Made by a program: the position numbers and the translations under genes. DNA of 39,388 nt from JBCCJA01 sp039045975 (lineage in GTDB: Bacteria > Planctomycetota > Planctomycetia > Planctomycetales > Planctomycetaceae). This document shows, in pieces, positions 24,008-33,569 of this stretch (position 1 is the first letter of the stretch; each line of letters starts with the position of its first letter). The stretch lies in NCBI GenBank assembly GCA_039045975.1, contig JBCCJA010000037.1:1-39388 (forward strand). Reading direction: 5' to 3'. Under the pieces are notes generated by a model. It saw only the letters and a program-made list of their open reading frames with translations. It had not been told where the DNA came from and did no database searches.

Positions 24008-25168
24008 ATGGACGCTCTCACGATCCGGACCGCCGCTGGCGTTCCCGTCAAAACCGGCAAGCTCGCGGGCCTGAGGTCGCTGCCCGGCGACGCCCGCTTC
24101 TGGAAGCTGCTGATCTTCCTCGGCGTGCTCGCCTCGCTGGGGGCCGGGAACGCTCCGGGCGCGACGTATCAGTCCCCGAACTTCCGCGTCACGGCCGACA
24201 CGCCGGCCTTCGCCCGCGAGGTCGCGATGACCGCCGAGCAGTTCCGCCAGAAGCTCGCCCGCCAATGGTTGGGCCGCGAACTGCCCCGCTGGCCCGAGCC
24301 GTGCACGATCCGCGTGTCGGTCGGCGGCGGGGCGGGCGGGGCGACGACGTTCCATTTCGACCGCGGTCGCGTCTTCGGCTTCCGGATGACGGTGCAGGGC
24401 TCGCGCGAACGGATCCTCGACTCGGTGATCCCGCACGAGGTCAATCACACGATCTTCGCCGAGAAGTTCCGCCGCCCGCTGCCCCGGTGGGCCGACGAGG
24501 GGGCCGCGACCCTCTGCGAGCATCCGGAGGAAAAACGCCGGCAAGACATGACGCTGAAACAGGTCTGGAACAGCCGCCGTATCCCGCTGGCGAAGCTCGT
24601 CCAGATGACCGAGTACCCGTCCGACATGCGGGACGTGATGGCGCTCTACGCCCAGGGCTACTCGCTGGCCCGCTTCCTCGTGAACGCCGGCGGCGGCGGG
24701 AACGCGGGCCGGGCCAAGTACCTCGACTTCCTCGCCGACGCCCTCAAACGGGGCTGGGACAAGGCCCTCGCGACGCATTACGAGGTCGCGGGCGTCGGTG
24801 ACCTCGAACGTAAGTGGGGCGGCTGGGTCGTCGCCGGCAGCCCCGACTTCGGCCGCGACCGCAGCGTGATGGTCGCCTCGATCGACGAAACCGATCGGCG
24901 GGGCCGGCGCCCCGCACGGACCGCCGTCGGGGAAGTCACGCCGGCCGTCACGGCCGAGCCCGACGTGACGATCCGCTCGCAAGATCCGGGCGTCGACACG
25001 CCCGCCCCGCCGTGGGAGACCGACGATCCGGCCCCGCAGGTCGCCGCGAACCCGGCCGAAGACGCGACCCCGGCCCCGGACGCCGACGGCGTCGCCCGTC
25101 CGCAGCCGCTCGTCGGGTTCGTCAGCTACGACCAGGTCCGAGCCGCGAGGGCCGCCCGAGACAAATGA
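24008..25168 (+). CDS. Exported zinc metallopeptidase (gluzincin-like, peptidase MA fold)
   Basis: The product is 386 aa. A hydrophobic segment (FWKLLIFLGVLASLGAGNA, about 38-56) probably serves as signal or anchor. The zinc motif is H143-E-V-N-H147 and the third ligand region is WADEG (E164), which is the HExxH...E layout of gluzincins. A Pro/Ala/Asp-rich, presumably unstructured tail begins at about residue 300. The ATG at 24008 follows an AGGTCACAGGGC leader; the frame is open further upstream but there reads through the 15-bp repeat array. No substrate can be assigned. A strong stem-loop at 25310 ends the transcript. Confidence 0.82.
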   Translation: MDALTIRTAAGVPVKTGKLAGLRSLPGDARFWKLLIFLGVLASLGAGNAPGATYQSPNFRVTADTPAFAREVAMTAEQFRQKLARQWLGRELPRWPEPCTIRVSVGGGAGGATTFHFDRGRVFGFRMTVQGSRERILDSVIPHEVNHTIFAEKFRRPLPRWADEGAATLCEHPEEKRRQDMTLKQVWNSRRIPLAKLVQMTEYPSDMRDVMALYAQGYSLARFLVNAGGGGNAGRAKYLDFLADALKRGWDKALATHYEVAGVGDLERKWGGWVVAGSPDFGRDRSVMVASIDETDRRGRRPARTAVGEVTPAVTAEPDVTIRSQDPGVDTPAPPWETDDPAPQVAANPAEDATPAPDADGVARPQPLVGFVSYDQVRAARAARDK

Positions 25169-25309
25169 CCCCCGCCGGGCGGTGACCCGCCCCGGCGTCG
25201 GACCCCGCACCCGACGCCGGACCCGTGAGTCGGATCGAAACCCGCGGCAGACCGGAACCGCTCCCCCGCGGCCTCCCCCTGCCGGCATCCGCCTCGCCCG
25301 CCCGCAACG

Positions 25310-25346
25310 CCCCGGGCCGCCCAAGACGGGCGGCCCGGGGTTTGTT
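25310..25346. terminator. Intrinsic terminator between convergent genes
   Basis: The stem is a perfect 13 bp, CCCCGGGCCGCCC/GGGCGGCCCGGGG, with a 5-nt loop (AAGAC), followed by TTTGTT on the plus strand. It ends the metallopeptidase transcript. It may also block read-through from the minus-strand lipoprotein gene. Confidence 0.85.
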
Positions 25347-25435
25347 CACTCAGAGAGCGCTTGCCAGCCTTGCCGCGTCAGCGGCGAGGGAGCTCCCACG
25401 GAAGGCCCGGTTCGTCCGTGCCCCGGCCGGAACCG

Positions 25436-25912
25436 TCATAGCGAAAAATCTGCCGCCGCCGTCCCGCCCGCCGGCACCTCGAACGCGACCGGGGTTGCCT
25501 CCGCACTCACGGTGACCGTCGGCGGAGTCCGGGCCGGGCCGAGCGTACCGCCCTCGCCGTCGGGCTGTGGCTGCCACTGCGTCATCTGTTCGATGCTCTC
25601 GGCGCCGAAGACCGAAACCTGATGCCGCCCGACCACCGCGCCCTGACGGGCCACACCGTTTAGCGTCACCAGTCGGTAGCGCCCCTCGGCATCGGTATAA
25701 CCGGCCGACCGCGGCCCCGGCTCGATCCCGTTGTCCGCCACCGGCTTGAAGATCACATAGAGGTCTTCGGCGGGCGAGCCGTCGACCGTCACGACACCGG
25801 TCACGGACACGACCGACGGGCCGTCGCCGCTACACCCGCACGCCGCGATCAAGAGGGAAGCCGCCGTCAGTGATGGAAACCGACCGGTCAGTCTTAAAGT
25901 GTCTTTCATCAT
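25436..25912 (-). CDS. Carboxypeptidase-regulatory-like lipoprotein (module A)
   Basis: The 158-aa protein has a leader ending in lipobox LIAAC (residues 21-25), then a beta-sandwich resembling the carboxypeptidase regulatory-like/transthyretin fold: SVTGVVTVDGSPAEDLYVIFKP, YTDAEGRYRL, and a C-terminal VPAGGTAAADFSL. It is the last gene of module A (sigma, FecR, DUF1559, lipoprotein). The same fold and closing motif (VPAGG/VPPGG-T) recur in the lipoproteins of modules B and C. It is probably anchored in the outer or cytoplasmic membrane near the DUF1559 pseudopilin. Its function is unknown. Confidence 0.85.
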   Translation of the reverse strand: MMKDTLRLTGRFPSLTAASLLIAACGCSGDGPSVVSVTGVVTVDGSPAEDLYVIFKPVADNGIEPGPRSAGYTDAEGRYRLVTLNGVARQGAVVGRHQVSVFGAESIEQMTQWQPQPDGEGGTLGPARTPPTVTVSAEATPVAFEVPAGGTAAADFSL

Positions 25913-25951
25913 CGCCCTCGCGTGAAAATTAAATCGGCCCCGGGTATTCGG

Positions 25952-25973
25952 CCGGCCGCCCCGCGGCGGCCGG
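25952..25973 (-). terminator. Stem-loop between DUF1559 and lipoprotein, module A
   Basis: CCGGCCGCC/GGCGGCCGG with loop CCGC lies 11 bp past the DUF1559 stop and before the lipoprotein start. Equivalent stem-loops occupy the same slot in modules B (30200-30230) and C (34598-34622). It may attenuate transcription or stabilise the upstream mRNA. Confidence 0.6.
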
Positions 25974-25983
25974 TCGATCCGCC

Positions 25984-27306
25984 TCAGAACTCCCCGACGA
26001 CGCTCCCGTCGTCGCGGGCGAAGAGGAACTCGAGGACAGAGTTCCGCGTCGCGACCGGCGTGTTCGTTTCATTTTCGTCCCGCGTATCGAGCTGGCTGCG
26101 GGCCGCGTTGCCGGCGACGTCGGTCTCGTCGTAATCGATGTTCTCGCTGAGGAATCGCACCGTCCCGTCGACGAGCACGACCTGCGCCCCGCCCGGGTGC
26201 ACGCTGTGCAGGCTGTACCGCACCGGCGTCACATTCGTCAGATTAATGTCGTCGACGACCGGGTTGATCCCGTCGCGGGCCGAAATCAGGTGGTGCAGGC
26301 GGTTCGTCTCGAACCGCTCCCCGAAACCGCCGACGAACACGTTCGAGCCGCCGACGATATAGTTCCGGTTGTTCCGCGCCATCACGCGGCTATAAGCCTT
26401 CTCGCCGAACAGGATCGTATTGCTCGTCCCGTCGGTGACATCGCGGATCCTTGTGTTGCTGTTGGAAGAGAACATCCCGTCGTAAGTACCGCAGAATTGG
26501 AACGCCCCGCCGCCGGTCCCCGACCCGTTCATATGCGGTCGCGGGAACGAGCTGTCGCTCGCGGCCGCGTAGCTGTTGGTCGGAAAGGGGAGATCACGGT
26601 CCGCGGCGCCGACGGTCTGCGGGTTGGCGTTGGCGTAAGAGACGCCGTTGACGATGTCGGCAGGACCACCGAACGGCGTATCGAACAGTCGGGCGCCCGT
26701 GTCGAGCTGGCCCCGGGTCAGGTCGTTTAACTTCGGCGCGGCGTCCGACGGGCAGCGAAATACCGAGTAATCGGCTTCGCGGACTATGTCGGCTTCCGGC
26801 AACTCGAAGGCCTGTTGCGGGATGAGCGGGCCGACCTGCAGCGTTTCGAAGGCCGCGTCGATTTCGAGGAACGGCATGAGGAACACCGGCCAGATCCACG
26901 CCCCGTCGCGGGCGACGCCGAACGCCGCGACGCCGATGCAGCCTTCTTCCGCCCGCTCGTTGAAAATCGCATTGGTCCGTCCCGACATACCGCCCGGCGG
27001 GAACATCAAATAGACGTCGTGATAATTGTGGGCCGCGAGTCCCAGCTGCTTGAGGTTGTTCTTACATGCCGTCCGCCGCGCCGCCTCGCGCGCCTGCTGC
27101 ACGGCGGGCAGCAGCAGGGCGACGATGATCGCGATGATCGCGATCACGACCAGCAGTTCGATCAGCGTAAAGCCGCGGCGACTACAGCATTTCCAAGAGA
27201 CATGTGACACGCTTCCGGGCTCGCGGCGTTGGATTTTGCGAGCCGTACGGCTTCCATCGCGGCGCAGATCAGCACGAAGTGCTGTAGATGTTGGGACGGA
27301 TCGCAT
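25984..27306 (-). CDS. DUF1559 prepilin-like protein with palindrome-encoded leader (module A)
   Basis: The 440-aa protein carries the prepilin signature SRRGFTLIELLVVIAIIAIIVA at residues 42-63, the block RRTACKNNLKQLGLAAHNYHD, and a C-terminal LVDGTVRFLSENIDYD. Its N-terminus is exceptional: residues about 7-42 are encoded by the 104-bp palindromic element (27183-27286), read in frame. The ATG at 27306 has GGAGG 5 nt upstream, so this start is well supported and the element sits inside the translated leader. The leader is 45 residues long against 5-17 in its paralogues. Cleavage at G45|F46 would remove every element-encoded residue, so the mature protein would be normal. It follows the FecR gene by 23 bp. 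Confidence 0.9.
   Translation of the reverse strand: MRSVPTSTALRADLRRDGSRTARKIQRREPGSVSHVSWKCCSRRGFTLIELLVVIAIIAIIVALLLPAVQQAREAARRTACKNNLKQLGLAAHNYHDVYLMFPPGGMSGRTNAIFNERAEEGCIGVAAFGVARDGAWIWPVFLMPFLEIDAAFETLQVGPLIPQQAFELPEADIVREADYSVFRCPSDAAPKLNDLTRGQLDTGARLFDTPFGGPADIVNGVSYANANPQTVGAADRDLPFPTNSYAAASDSSFPRPHMNGSGTGGGAFQFCGTYDGMFSSNSNTRIRDVTDGTSNTILFGEKAYSRVMARNNRNYIVGGSNVFVGGFGERFETNRLHHLISARDGINPVVDDINLTNVTPVRYSLHSVHPGGAQVVLVDGTVRFLSENIDYDETDVAGNAARSQLDTRDENETNTPVATRNSVLEFLFARDDGSVVGEF
27183..27286. repeat. 104-bp palindromic element, copy inside DUF1559 leader
   Basis: It has the same ends (TACAGCATTTC, GAAGTGCTGTA) and length as the copy at 220-323, with about 92 percent identity by eye. 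A terminal hairpin CAGCAC-GAA-GTGCTG and an internal GGCTCGC/GCGAGCC pair are present. On the minus strand it is open and contributes about 35 codons to the DUF1559 leader. Flanking CT/AG bases extend the inverted repeat to CTACAG at both ends (27182-27287). Confidence 0.9.
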
Positions 27307-27329
27307 CGGTACCTCCGGGGAAATCGGAT

Positions 27330-28700
27330 TCAGAAGGGAACGGTTTCGGCCGGGACGAGCACCCGGACTTGGTCGAGCGATCGCCCGGCCTGAACGCTGA
27401 GATCGAACGTGACGACTTCGCCCGATCCGGAGACCTCGACCACGTCGGCGTCGGGCTCGAGCCCGCGGAAGGCCCCGGGCTCGAAGCGGGATCCGGCCGT
27501 CGCGAACGCCGCGTCGGTCGCGACGAGGTCGTCGGCGGTGACGATCAAGGCCGCGATCGGGCCGCCGAACGTGACCGAGCCTTCGCCGATCGCCTCGACG
27601 TCGAAGCCGTCGCCGAGGTCGCAGTGCAGCAGGTAACTGTCGTAGGCCGCGTCGGCCGGCAGGGTCGTGCCGTCGCTCAACGCGACCGGGCCGTCGGGCT
27701 TCACGCCGCGACGTTCGGGGATGACGAACACTTTGCCCCGAGTCAGGAACGCGCGGGAGCGGAAGTCGAGACCGACGACCGGTCCGGAGAGCGGCTTGGC
27801 CGCGCCCGCGAACCGCCGCACGTCCCCTTTCGCGCCCTCGACGGGTGCGTAAGCGGTTTCAAAATCGAAGAGTGCTTCGAGGCCGTCGACGAGGCCGGTC
27901 GTCGCGTCGAACCGGGCCGACTCGCCCGCGACCAGGTCGAGCACTTTGGCGTCGCCGCCGTCGTCCCGCCGCAAGGTCGCCTCGACGCGGCCGGAGGTGA
28001 CCCGCACCTGAGTCCCCGAGGCGCGGTCTTTGTGGACCTGGAACCGCGTGCCCAGGTCGACGACGGTCGCGTCTTCCGTCGTGACGGTGAAGCCGCGACC
28101 GGCCGGCCCGACCACCCCGGCCAGCAGGCCCTCGTCGAGCCGCACGATCCGCTCGGCGTCGATCCGGGCCCGCACCGGGCCGACGAGGTCGATCGAGACG
28201 TCACGGCCGACCTCGACGGTGACGAAGCCTTCGGTGAGTTCGATCACGCGGTCGGCGTCGATGGCGTCGTCGACGCCGAGCGGCCCGGCCCCGTCCGCCC
28301 AGACCGTGCCCTCGGCGACCGCGACGACGCGGCCGACCGAGGCCGCCGCGGGCCGCGGCAACAGCGACGCGACCGAAATCAGCAACGCGACCGCGGCCGA
28401 CGCGGTGAGGGCCGCCGCGGTCAGCCGCTGCCGACCGGTCCGGCGTGCTTTCGACGGGGAACGCCGCGAGACGGCGTCGTCGACCAGAAGGCGTCTGGCG
28501 AGGGCGTGGTCCGATTCGTCCCGGACGGAGCGGACGAGCTTCGCGTCGATCCGGACCGTCCGGAGGATCTCCAGCCCGGCTTCCGTCCCCGGGCGTTTGA
28601 GCAGCTCGTCGATCGTGGCGATCGCCGCGGTTTCGCCGCGGTCGATCGCGGCGTCGACGGCGTCCGACAGCGTCGGCGGGACGTCGGGGGTGTCGCTCAC
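27330..28700 (-). CDS. FecR-like membrane protein with C-terminal ectodomain (module A)
   Basis: The 456-aa protein starts at GTG (28700), which overlaps the sigma stop as GTGA and has GGAGG upstream. A cytoplasmic N-region probably contacts the sigma factor. One transmembrane helix follows (about 93-115, LTAAALTASAAVALLISVAS). The periplasmic FecR domain includes VVDLGTRFQVHKD and ASGTQVRVTSGRVEA. A distinct C-terminal domain starts with LFDFETAYAPVEGAKGD and contains YDSYLLHCD, SVTFGGPIAALIV and a closing LDQVRVLV. FecR proteins regulate cognate ECF sigma factors from the membrane; that role here is inference from family and overlap. Confidence 0.85.
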   Translation of the reverse strand: MSDTPDVPPTLSDAVDAAIDRGETAAIATIDELLKRPGTEAGLEILRTVRIDAKLVRSVRDESDHALARRLLVDDAVSRRSPSKARRTGRQRLTAAALTASAAVALLISVASLLPRPAAASVGRVVAVAEGTVWADGAGPLGVDDAIDADRVIELTEGFVTVEVGRDVSIDLVGPVRARIDAERIVRLDEGLLAGVVGPAGRGFTVTTEDATVVDLGTRFQVHKDRASGTQVRVTSGRVEATLRRDDGGDAKVLDLVAGESARFDATTGLVDGLEALFDFETAYAPVEGAKGDVRRFAGAAKPLSGPVVGLDFRSRAFLTRGKVFVIPERRGVKPDGPVALSDGTTLPADAAYDSYLLHCDLGDGFDVEAIGEGSVTFGGPIAALIVTADDLVATDAAFATAGSRFEPGAFRGLEPDADVVEVSGSGEVVTFDLSVQAGRSLDQVRVLVPAETVPF

Positions 28701-29308
28701 GTGAGCCTCCTGTCGAGGCAGCGGGCGAGCTTCTTGCGGAGCCGCGACAGCTTCAGATAGACCGCGTTCGACGTCGTGCCCTCGTCTTTGGCGACGGCGG
28801 CGACGGCGGCCTGCTCGAAATAGATACGACGCACGAACTTGCGGTCCGACGTCCCGAGCCGTTTGAGGCATTCGTCGAGCAGCCGGTTCTCGATCTCGTC
28901 GATCTCGCGGCTGGCCTCGTGCAGGAGGCTTAGTTTCGACAGCGCCGCGTCGCTGAGGACGACGCCGCGGTACCGCTGGCGGTCACGCCAGAAGGACCGG
29001 CATTTGTGGAACGCGATCGAGAAGGCCCACTTCCGGAAACTCGTCCCGAACTCGAACTCCTCGAACTTGCCCCACAGCGTGACGCAAACCTCTTGGAGCA
29101 CGTCGTCGCTGTCGTTGCGGTCGAGGACGAGTGACCTCACGTAGCCTTCAAGGTCGGCCGTGATCTCCGCCAGGAGGTCGAGAAACAGCTCCTGACGCCG
29201 GCTGCGTCGGCTTTGGGAATCGGCGATCGGGACCGGCTCGGCGAGCATCGATGCGGCTTCGTGTGCGGTTGCGTAGGGCGATTCCGCGTGGGCCTGCCGA
29301 CCTGTCAC
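28697..29308 (-). CDS. ECF RNA polymerase sigma factor (module A)
   Basis: The 203-aa sigma-70 family protein is of the Rhodopirellula/Verrucomicrobium ECF type. Region 2 contains RNDSDDVLQEVCVTLWGKFEEF and FRKWAFSIAFHKCRSFWRDR. Region 4 is in the C-terminal third, ending AVYLKLSRLRKKLARCLDRRL. The frame begins at GTG 29308; ATG 29248 (residue 21) is a good alternative, with GAAG upstream. It overlaps the FecR gene by 4 bp. An AT-rich stretch just upstream (29309-29345) is the likely promoter of the module. Confidence 0.9.
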   Translation of the reverse strand: MTGRQAHAESPYATAHEAASMLAEPVPIADSQSRRSRRQELFLDLLAEITADLEGYVRSLVLDRNDSDDVLQEVCVTLWGKFEEFEFGTSFRKWAFSIAFHKCRSFWRDRQRYRGVVLSDAALSKLSLLHEASREIDEIENRLLDECLKRLGTSDRKFVRRIYFEQAAVAAVAKDEGTTSNAVYLKLSRLRKKLARCLDRRLT

Positions 29309-29708
29309 GCAAATTTGAGATTTTCGAAATTATGTAAGGACGCCTTGTTAGATAGGTGACTGACGGCCTGAAATTCGGCGGTCGCCGTGCGAGTCTCTGC
29401 CCGGCATTCCGTAGAAATCCTGAGGGCCGCCGCCGCCCCTCAGAGATGCCCCGGTCGCCGCGCTCGGGGATGTCTTTGTTCGGATGCTATCGCGGCCGTG
29501 GGCGTGGCTTTTGTCATCGCGACGGTTGGTCCGCCTCGACCCGAGGGGTGGTCGTTGCGACGTGCGTCGCCACATGTCCGACGTTACGCAGATCGCGTGC
29601 GTTTCGGTGTCGACAGACTCGCCTGTCGGGACCGGGCAGGGGCCAGGAACCCGGGTAGCGTAGAACTGCTCCGGCCCTGTCTGAAGACAGGAGGCGGCGT
29701 CGGCCGAG
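29309..29708. other. Intergenic region between modules A and B
   Basis: This 400-bp gap has no convincing gene. The right part for module A (29309-29345, GAGATTTTCGAAATTATGTA) is AT-rich and promoter-like. At 29678-29693 a perfect CCTGTCT/AGACAGG hairpin (loop GA) lies just past the end of the module B lipoprotein and could end that transcript. A second short hairpin, CGACAG/CTGTCG, lies near 29613-29630. Confidence 0.5.
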
Positions 29709-30167
29709 TCAGTCGCCGGCCAGGTCGAACCGCAGGTCGGTGTTTCCGCCCGCGGGGACCGTGTATCGCAACGGGTCTTTGTATCTTTTCGGCAGTTCGA
29801 TGCCGACGACGACGTCCCGGCCCGTCTCGTCCGTTTCGACCCTATTCTTAAACTGTATCTCGTGGTCGCCCGGCACGGCGCCGCGGGCGAGGCCCTGGCG
29901 GGCGACGCGGAGTTCGAAGCGGCCGTCGGCGTCGGTCGTCGCGATCGAGTTGGGCCCGGTCTGTCCCGTCCCCTCGCGCTTCGCTAGAGGTCGGGAAGAG
30001 ATCAAAATATCGGCGATCGGCTCACCCTCAAAAGTCACGACTCCGGAAACCGGTACGTATTCGAAGTCGCCGGCGTCGCCGCAGCCTGTGGCGGTAAATG
30101 CGAGGCCGATCAATACGGCGAGGGCTGCCGAACTCCGCTTCCCGCCCTGATAGATCGTTGCGGTCAT
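29709..30167 (-). CDS. Carboxypeptidase-regulatory-like lipoprotein (module B)
   Basis: The 152-aa protein has a leader with lipobox FTATGC, then VPVSGVVTFEGEPIADILISS, TDADGRFELRV and the closing VPAGGNTDLRFDLAG, the same beta-fold as in modules A and C. The ATG at 30167 has GAGGA 5 nt upstream, which decides the start over the longer frame beginning at 30251. It is the final gene of module B and follows an 11-bp stem-loop after the DUF1559 stop. Confidence 0.85.
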   Translation of the reverse strand: MTATIYQGGKRSSAALAVLIGLAFTATGCGDAGDFEYVPVSGVVTFEGEPIADILISSRPLAKREGTGQTGPNSIATTDADGRFELRVARQGLARGAVPGDHEIQFKNRVETDETGRDVVVGIELPKRYKDPLRYTVPAGGNTDLRFDLAGD

Positions 30168-30199
30168 CTGCTTCCTCAAGAACAGACCTCGGGTGCGGT

Positions 30200-30230
30200 C
30201 GCGGCGACACAGCGTTCGCGTGTCGCCGCG
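30200..30230 (-). terminator. Stem-loop between DUF1559 and lipoprotein, module B
   Basis: CGCGGCGACAC/GTGTCGCCGCG, perfect over 11 bp, with a 9-nt loop. It sits between the DUF1559 stop (30251) and the lipoprotein start (30167), in the same slot as the stem-loops of modules A and C. It has no T tract, so attenuation or mRNA processing is as likely as full termination. Confidence 0.6.
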
Positions 30231-30250
30231 TATGGAGTCGTTCCCGTCCA

Positions 30251-31450
<1,200 letters not shown>

Positions 31451-31483
31451 GAGGGAACCCTCGATCAAAGAACGTGAGAGACA

Positions 31484-32836
31484 TTAAGGCGCGCCGACCA
31501 CCAGCACGCGGAACTCATCGAAGCGAAACCGTGCGTCGACCCGCAGGTCGAATTTCACCGAGCGGCCGTCCCCGACGACGCTGATATCGTCGTCCGCCTC
31601 CGTCCCGCGGGACGGCCGCGTCTCGTATCGCGTGCCGGGGCTGCCGAACCGCGGGTCGGTCGCGGCCAGGGCCTCGTCGGAGCCGATCACGGCGACGACG
31701 TCGCTGCCGAACGCCAGCCGGCCGTAGCCGTTTTCTTCGAACGCTTTTGACTGCTCGTTGTCGAAGTGGACCAAATAACTGTCGATCGCGAGGCCGGCCG
31801 GAACCGTCACCTCGCCGGTCAAGGTCGCGAGCGTGACGGCTTCGTCGAACACGACGCCCCGGGCCTCGGGGATCACGTAGGCGTAGCCCCGGGTGTCGAG
31901 GCCGGAGACGCGTAGGTCGAGTCCGACGATCTCGCCCGACAGCGGCTTGGCCGCTCCGGAGAACTTGCGGACGTCTCCCTTGGCGGCCGACACGGTCGCG
32001 TACGCAGCGTCGAAGTCAAACAGGGTGTCGATCTTGTCCGCCGACGCGGTGACCCGGTCGAGCCGTGAACTCTGGCCCGCGAGCAGTTCGAGCCGTTTCA
32101 CGTCTCGGCCGTCGTCGTCCTTCAGCGTCGCGAGAACTTTCCCTTCGGTGACCCGCAATTGCGTCCCGTACGATTCGTCCTTGTGGACCTGGAACCGCGT
32201 GCCGAGGTCAACGATGACCGCGTCATCGGTGCGGACCTCGAAGCCGTGCCCCGCCGGCCCGACCGCCGCCGCGATCAGGCCCCGGCCGAGCCAGACGGCG
32301 CGGTCCGACAGGACGCGGACCTTCGCCGGGGCGACGACGTCGAGCGTCGCCCCGGGGCCGATTTCGATCGACAAGAATCCTTTCGTGAGGGCGAGTACGT
32401 CTCCGACGCGTACGACGTCTTCGATCTCGACCGCGTCGCCTTCGAAGGCGGTCCCGGCCGCGACCGCGATAACGCTTCCCGCAGACGGCGCGACCGGCTC
32501 CGCACGGAAGACGAACGCGACGACGACGCACGCCGCGACGACGGCCGCCGCGCCCGCGGCGAACACCCGCGGTCCGAACCACTCGGCCCGCTCGGGGCGG
32601 TGACGCTCGACGACGGCGCGGTTGAGGAGTCGGCCGACGGCGGGCGGCGTGTCGGCCTCGGCCAGTCCGAGCAGGCCGGCATGGACGTCGAGATATTCCA
32701 GATAATCTTGCACCGCGGCGACGTCCGACCGCAGCAGATTCTGCAGCCGTTCGTTCGATTCCGGCCCGAGCGTGCCGGAGCACATCTCGGCCGCCAATTG
32801 GTAGATCTCGCGGGCCCGTTCGGAACGCTCGCTCAT
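31484..32836 (-). CDS. FecR-like membrane protein with C-terminal ectodomain (module B)
   Basis: The product is 450 aa. The N-terminal helical region is followed by one transmembrane helix (VFAAGAAAVVAACVVVAFVF), the FecR domain (VIVDLGTRFQVHKDESYGTQ) and the extra C-terminal domain (LFDFDAAYATVSAAKGD, IDSYLVHFD, RLAFGSDVVAVIG, GTRYETRPSRGTEADDD, FDEFRVLV). The ATG at 32836 overlaps the sigma stop as ATGA, which fixes the start. The C-terminal domain is shared with the other two module proteins and resembles domains found in PEP-CTERM exported proteins. Confidence 0.85.
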   Translation of the reverse strand: MSERSERAREIYQLAAEMCSGTLGPESNERLQNLLRSDVAAVQDYLEYLDVHAGLLGLAEADTPPAVGRLLNRAVVERHRPERAEWFGPRVFAAGAAAVVAACVVVAFVFRAEPVAPSAGSVIAVAAGTAFEGDAVEIEDVVRVGDVLALTKGFLSIEIGPGATLDVVAPAKVRVLSDRAVWLGRGLIAAAVGPAGHGFEVRTDDAVIVDLGTRFQVHKDESYGTQLRVTEGKVLATLKDDDGRDVKRLELLAGQSSRLDRVTASADKIDTLFDFDAAYATVSAAKGDVRKFSGAAKPLSGEIVGLDLRVSGLDTRGYAYVIPEARGVVFDEAVTLATLTGEVTVPAGLAIDSYLVHFDNEQSKAFEENGYGRLAFGSDVVAVIGSDEALAATDPRFGSPGTRYETRPSRGTEADDDISVVGDGRSVKFDLRVDARFRFDEFRVLVVGAP

Positions 32837-33408
32837 TGGAACGCCCCCATCTTGCGGTTCACGCAGGCGAGCAACGCCTCGCGGATCTTCCGCAGCCGGC
32901 TGCCGACGGTGCTCGCCGGCAGGCCGCGTTCGGCGGCCCAGTCTTTGATCCGCTCGTCGCGGCCGTAGCAGCCCCAGACCATTTCCTGGTCCTTCGTCGG
33001 CAGGCCGCCGAGGCACTCGCGGAACTTTTCGTTCCGCAGCTCCGTCAGCTCGTGCGTCGCGGTCCGGACCGACGCGAGCTTGCTCAAGACGTCGTCGTCG
33101 AAACCGAAGCCCCGACGCAGTTTGCGGCGACGCAGGAAATCTCGGGCCGCGTTCGATCCGATCGTGCAGGCCCACGCCCGGAAGCTGCGGTCCGGGTCGT
33201 AGCCGTCGAAGCCGTCGTAGAGCTTCAGCAGGGTCTCCTGCAGGACGTCGTCTGCGTCGTCGGCGTGGCCGACGAACCCGACGACGACGCGACGCAGGTC
33301 GTCCATGCAGCCCGCGACGAGACGCAGGAATCGACGCTCCTGGTCGGGCGTCATCTTTCCCGTCCCGTCGGCCCGGCGGTCGCTGCGGACTGACTGACTG
33401 ACACTCAC
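32833..33408 (-). CDS. ECF RNA polymerase sigma factor (module B)
   Basis: The 191-aa sigma factor has region 2 DADDVLQETLLKLYDGFDGYD and FRAWACTIGSNAARDFLRRR, and region 4 with a clear helix-turn-helix (KDWAAERGLPASTVGSRLRKIREAL). The start is GTG 33408, with GGGAGA 7-8 nt upstream. It overlaps the FecR gene by 4 bp. It is the first gene of module B; the 160-bp gap upstream to the GNAT gene should contain its promoter. Confidence 0.9.
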   Translation of the reverse strand: MSVSQSVRSDRRADGTGKMTPDQERRFLRLVAGCMDDLRRVVVGFVGHADDADDVLQETLLKLYDGFDGYDPDRSFRAWACTIGSNAARDFLRRRKLRRGFGFDDDVLSKLASVRTATHELTELRNEKFRECLGGLPTKDQEMVWGCYGRDERIKDWAAERGLPASTVGSRLRKIREALLACVNRKMGAFQ

Positions 33409-33569
33409 GGCAGATTCTCCCGCCGTGATTACGCACGCCCACCGGGCCGAAACGACGCGAAACGCGATTCTGGCCGGAAATTTCGCGTCGGGTCGGTCCG
33501 GATGTGCTGAAAGCTGACATCGCCGTCAGGGAAATCCCTCGGACGGCGGTGACCCGGAAAGCCCGCGTT

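Noticed and set aside
23999..25324. A 441-codon minus-strand frame opposite the metallopeptidase
   Set aside because: The plus-strand HEVNH...WADEG motif is clear; the minus frame is an artefact of GC-rich codon bias.
27288..28760. A 490-codon plus-strand frame opposite the module A FecR gene
   Set aside because: It mirrors the FecR coding region with low-complexity composition; FecR motifs and the GTGA overlap with sigma support the minus strand.
33391..33402. Tetranucleotide TGAC x3 near the start of the module B sigma gene, considered as a phase-variable repeat
   Set aside because: Three units are too few to expect slippage above background.
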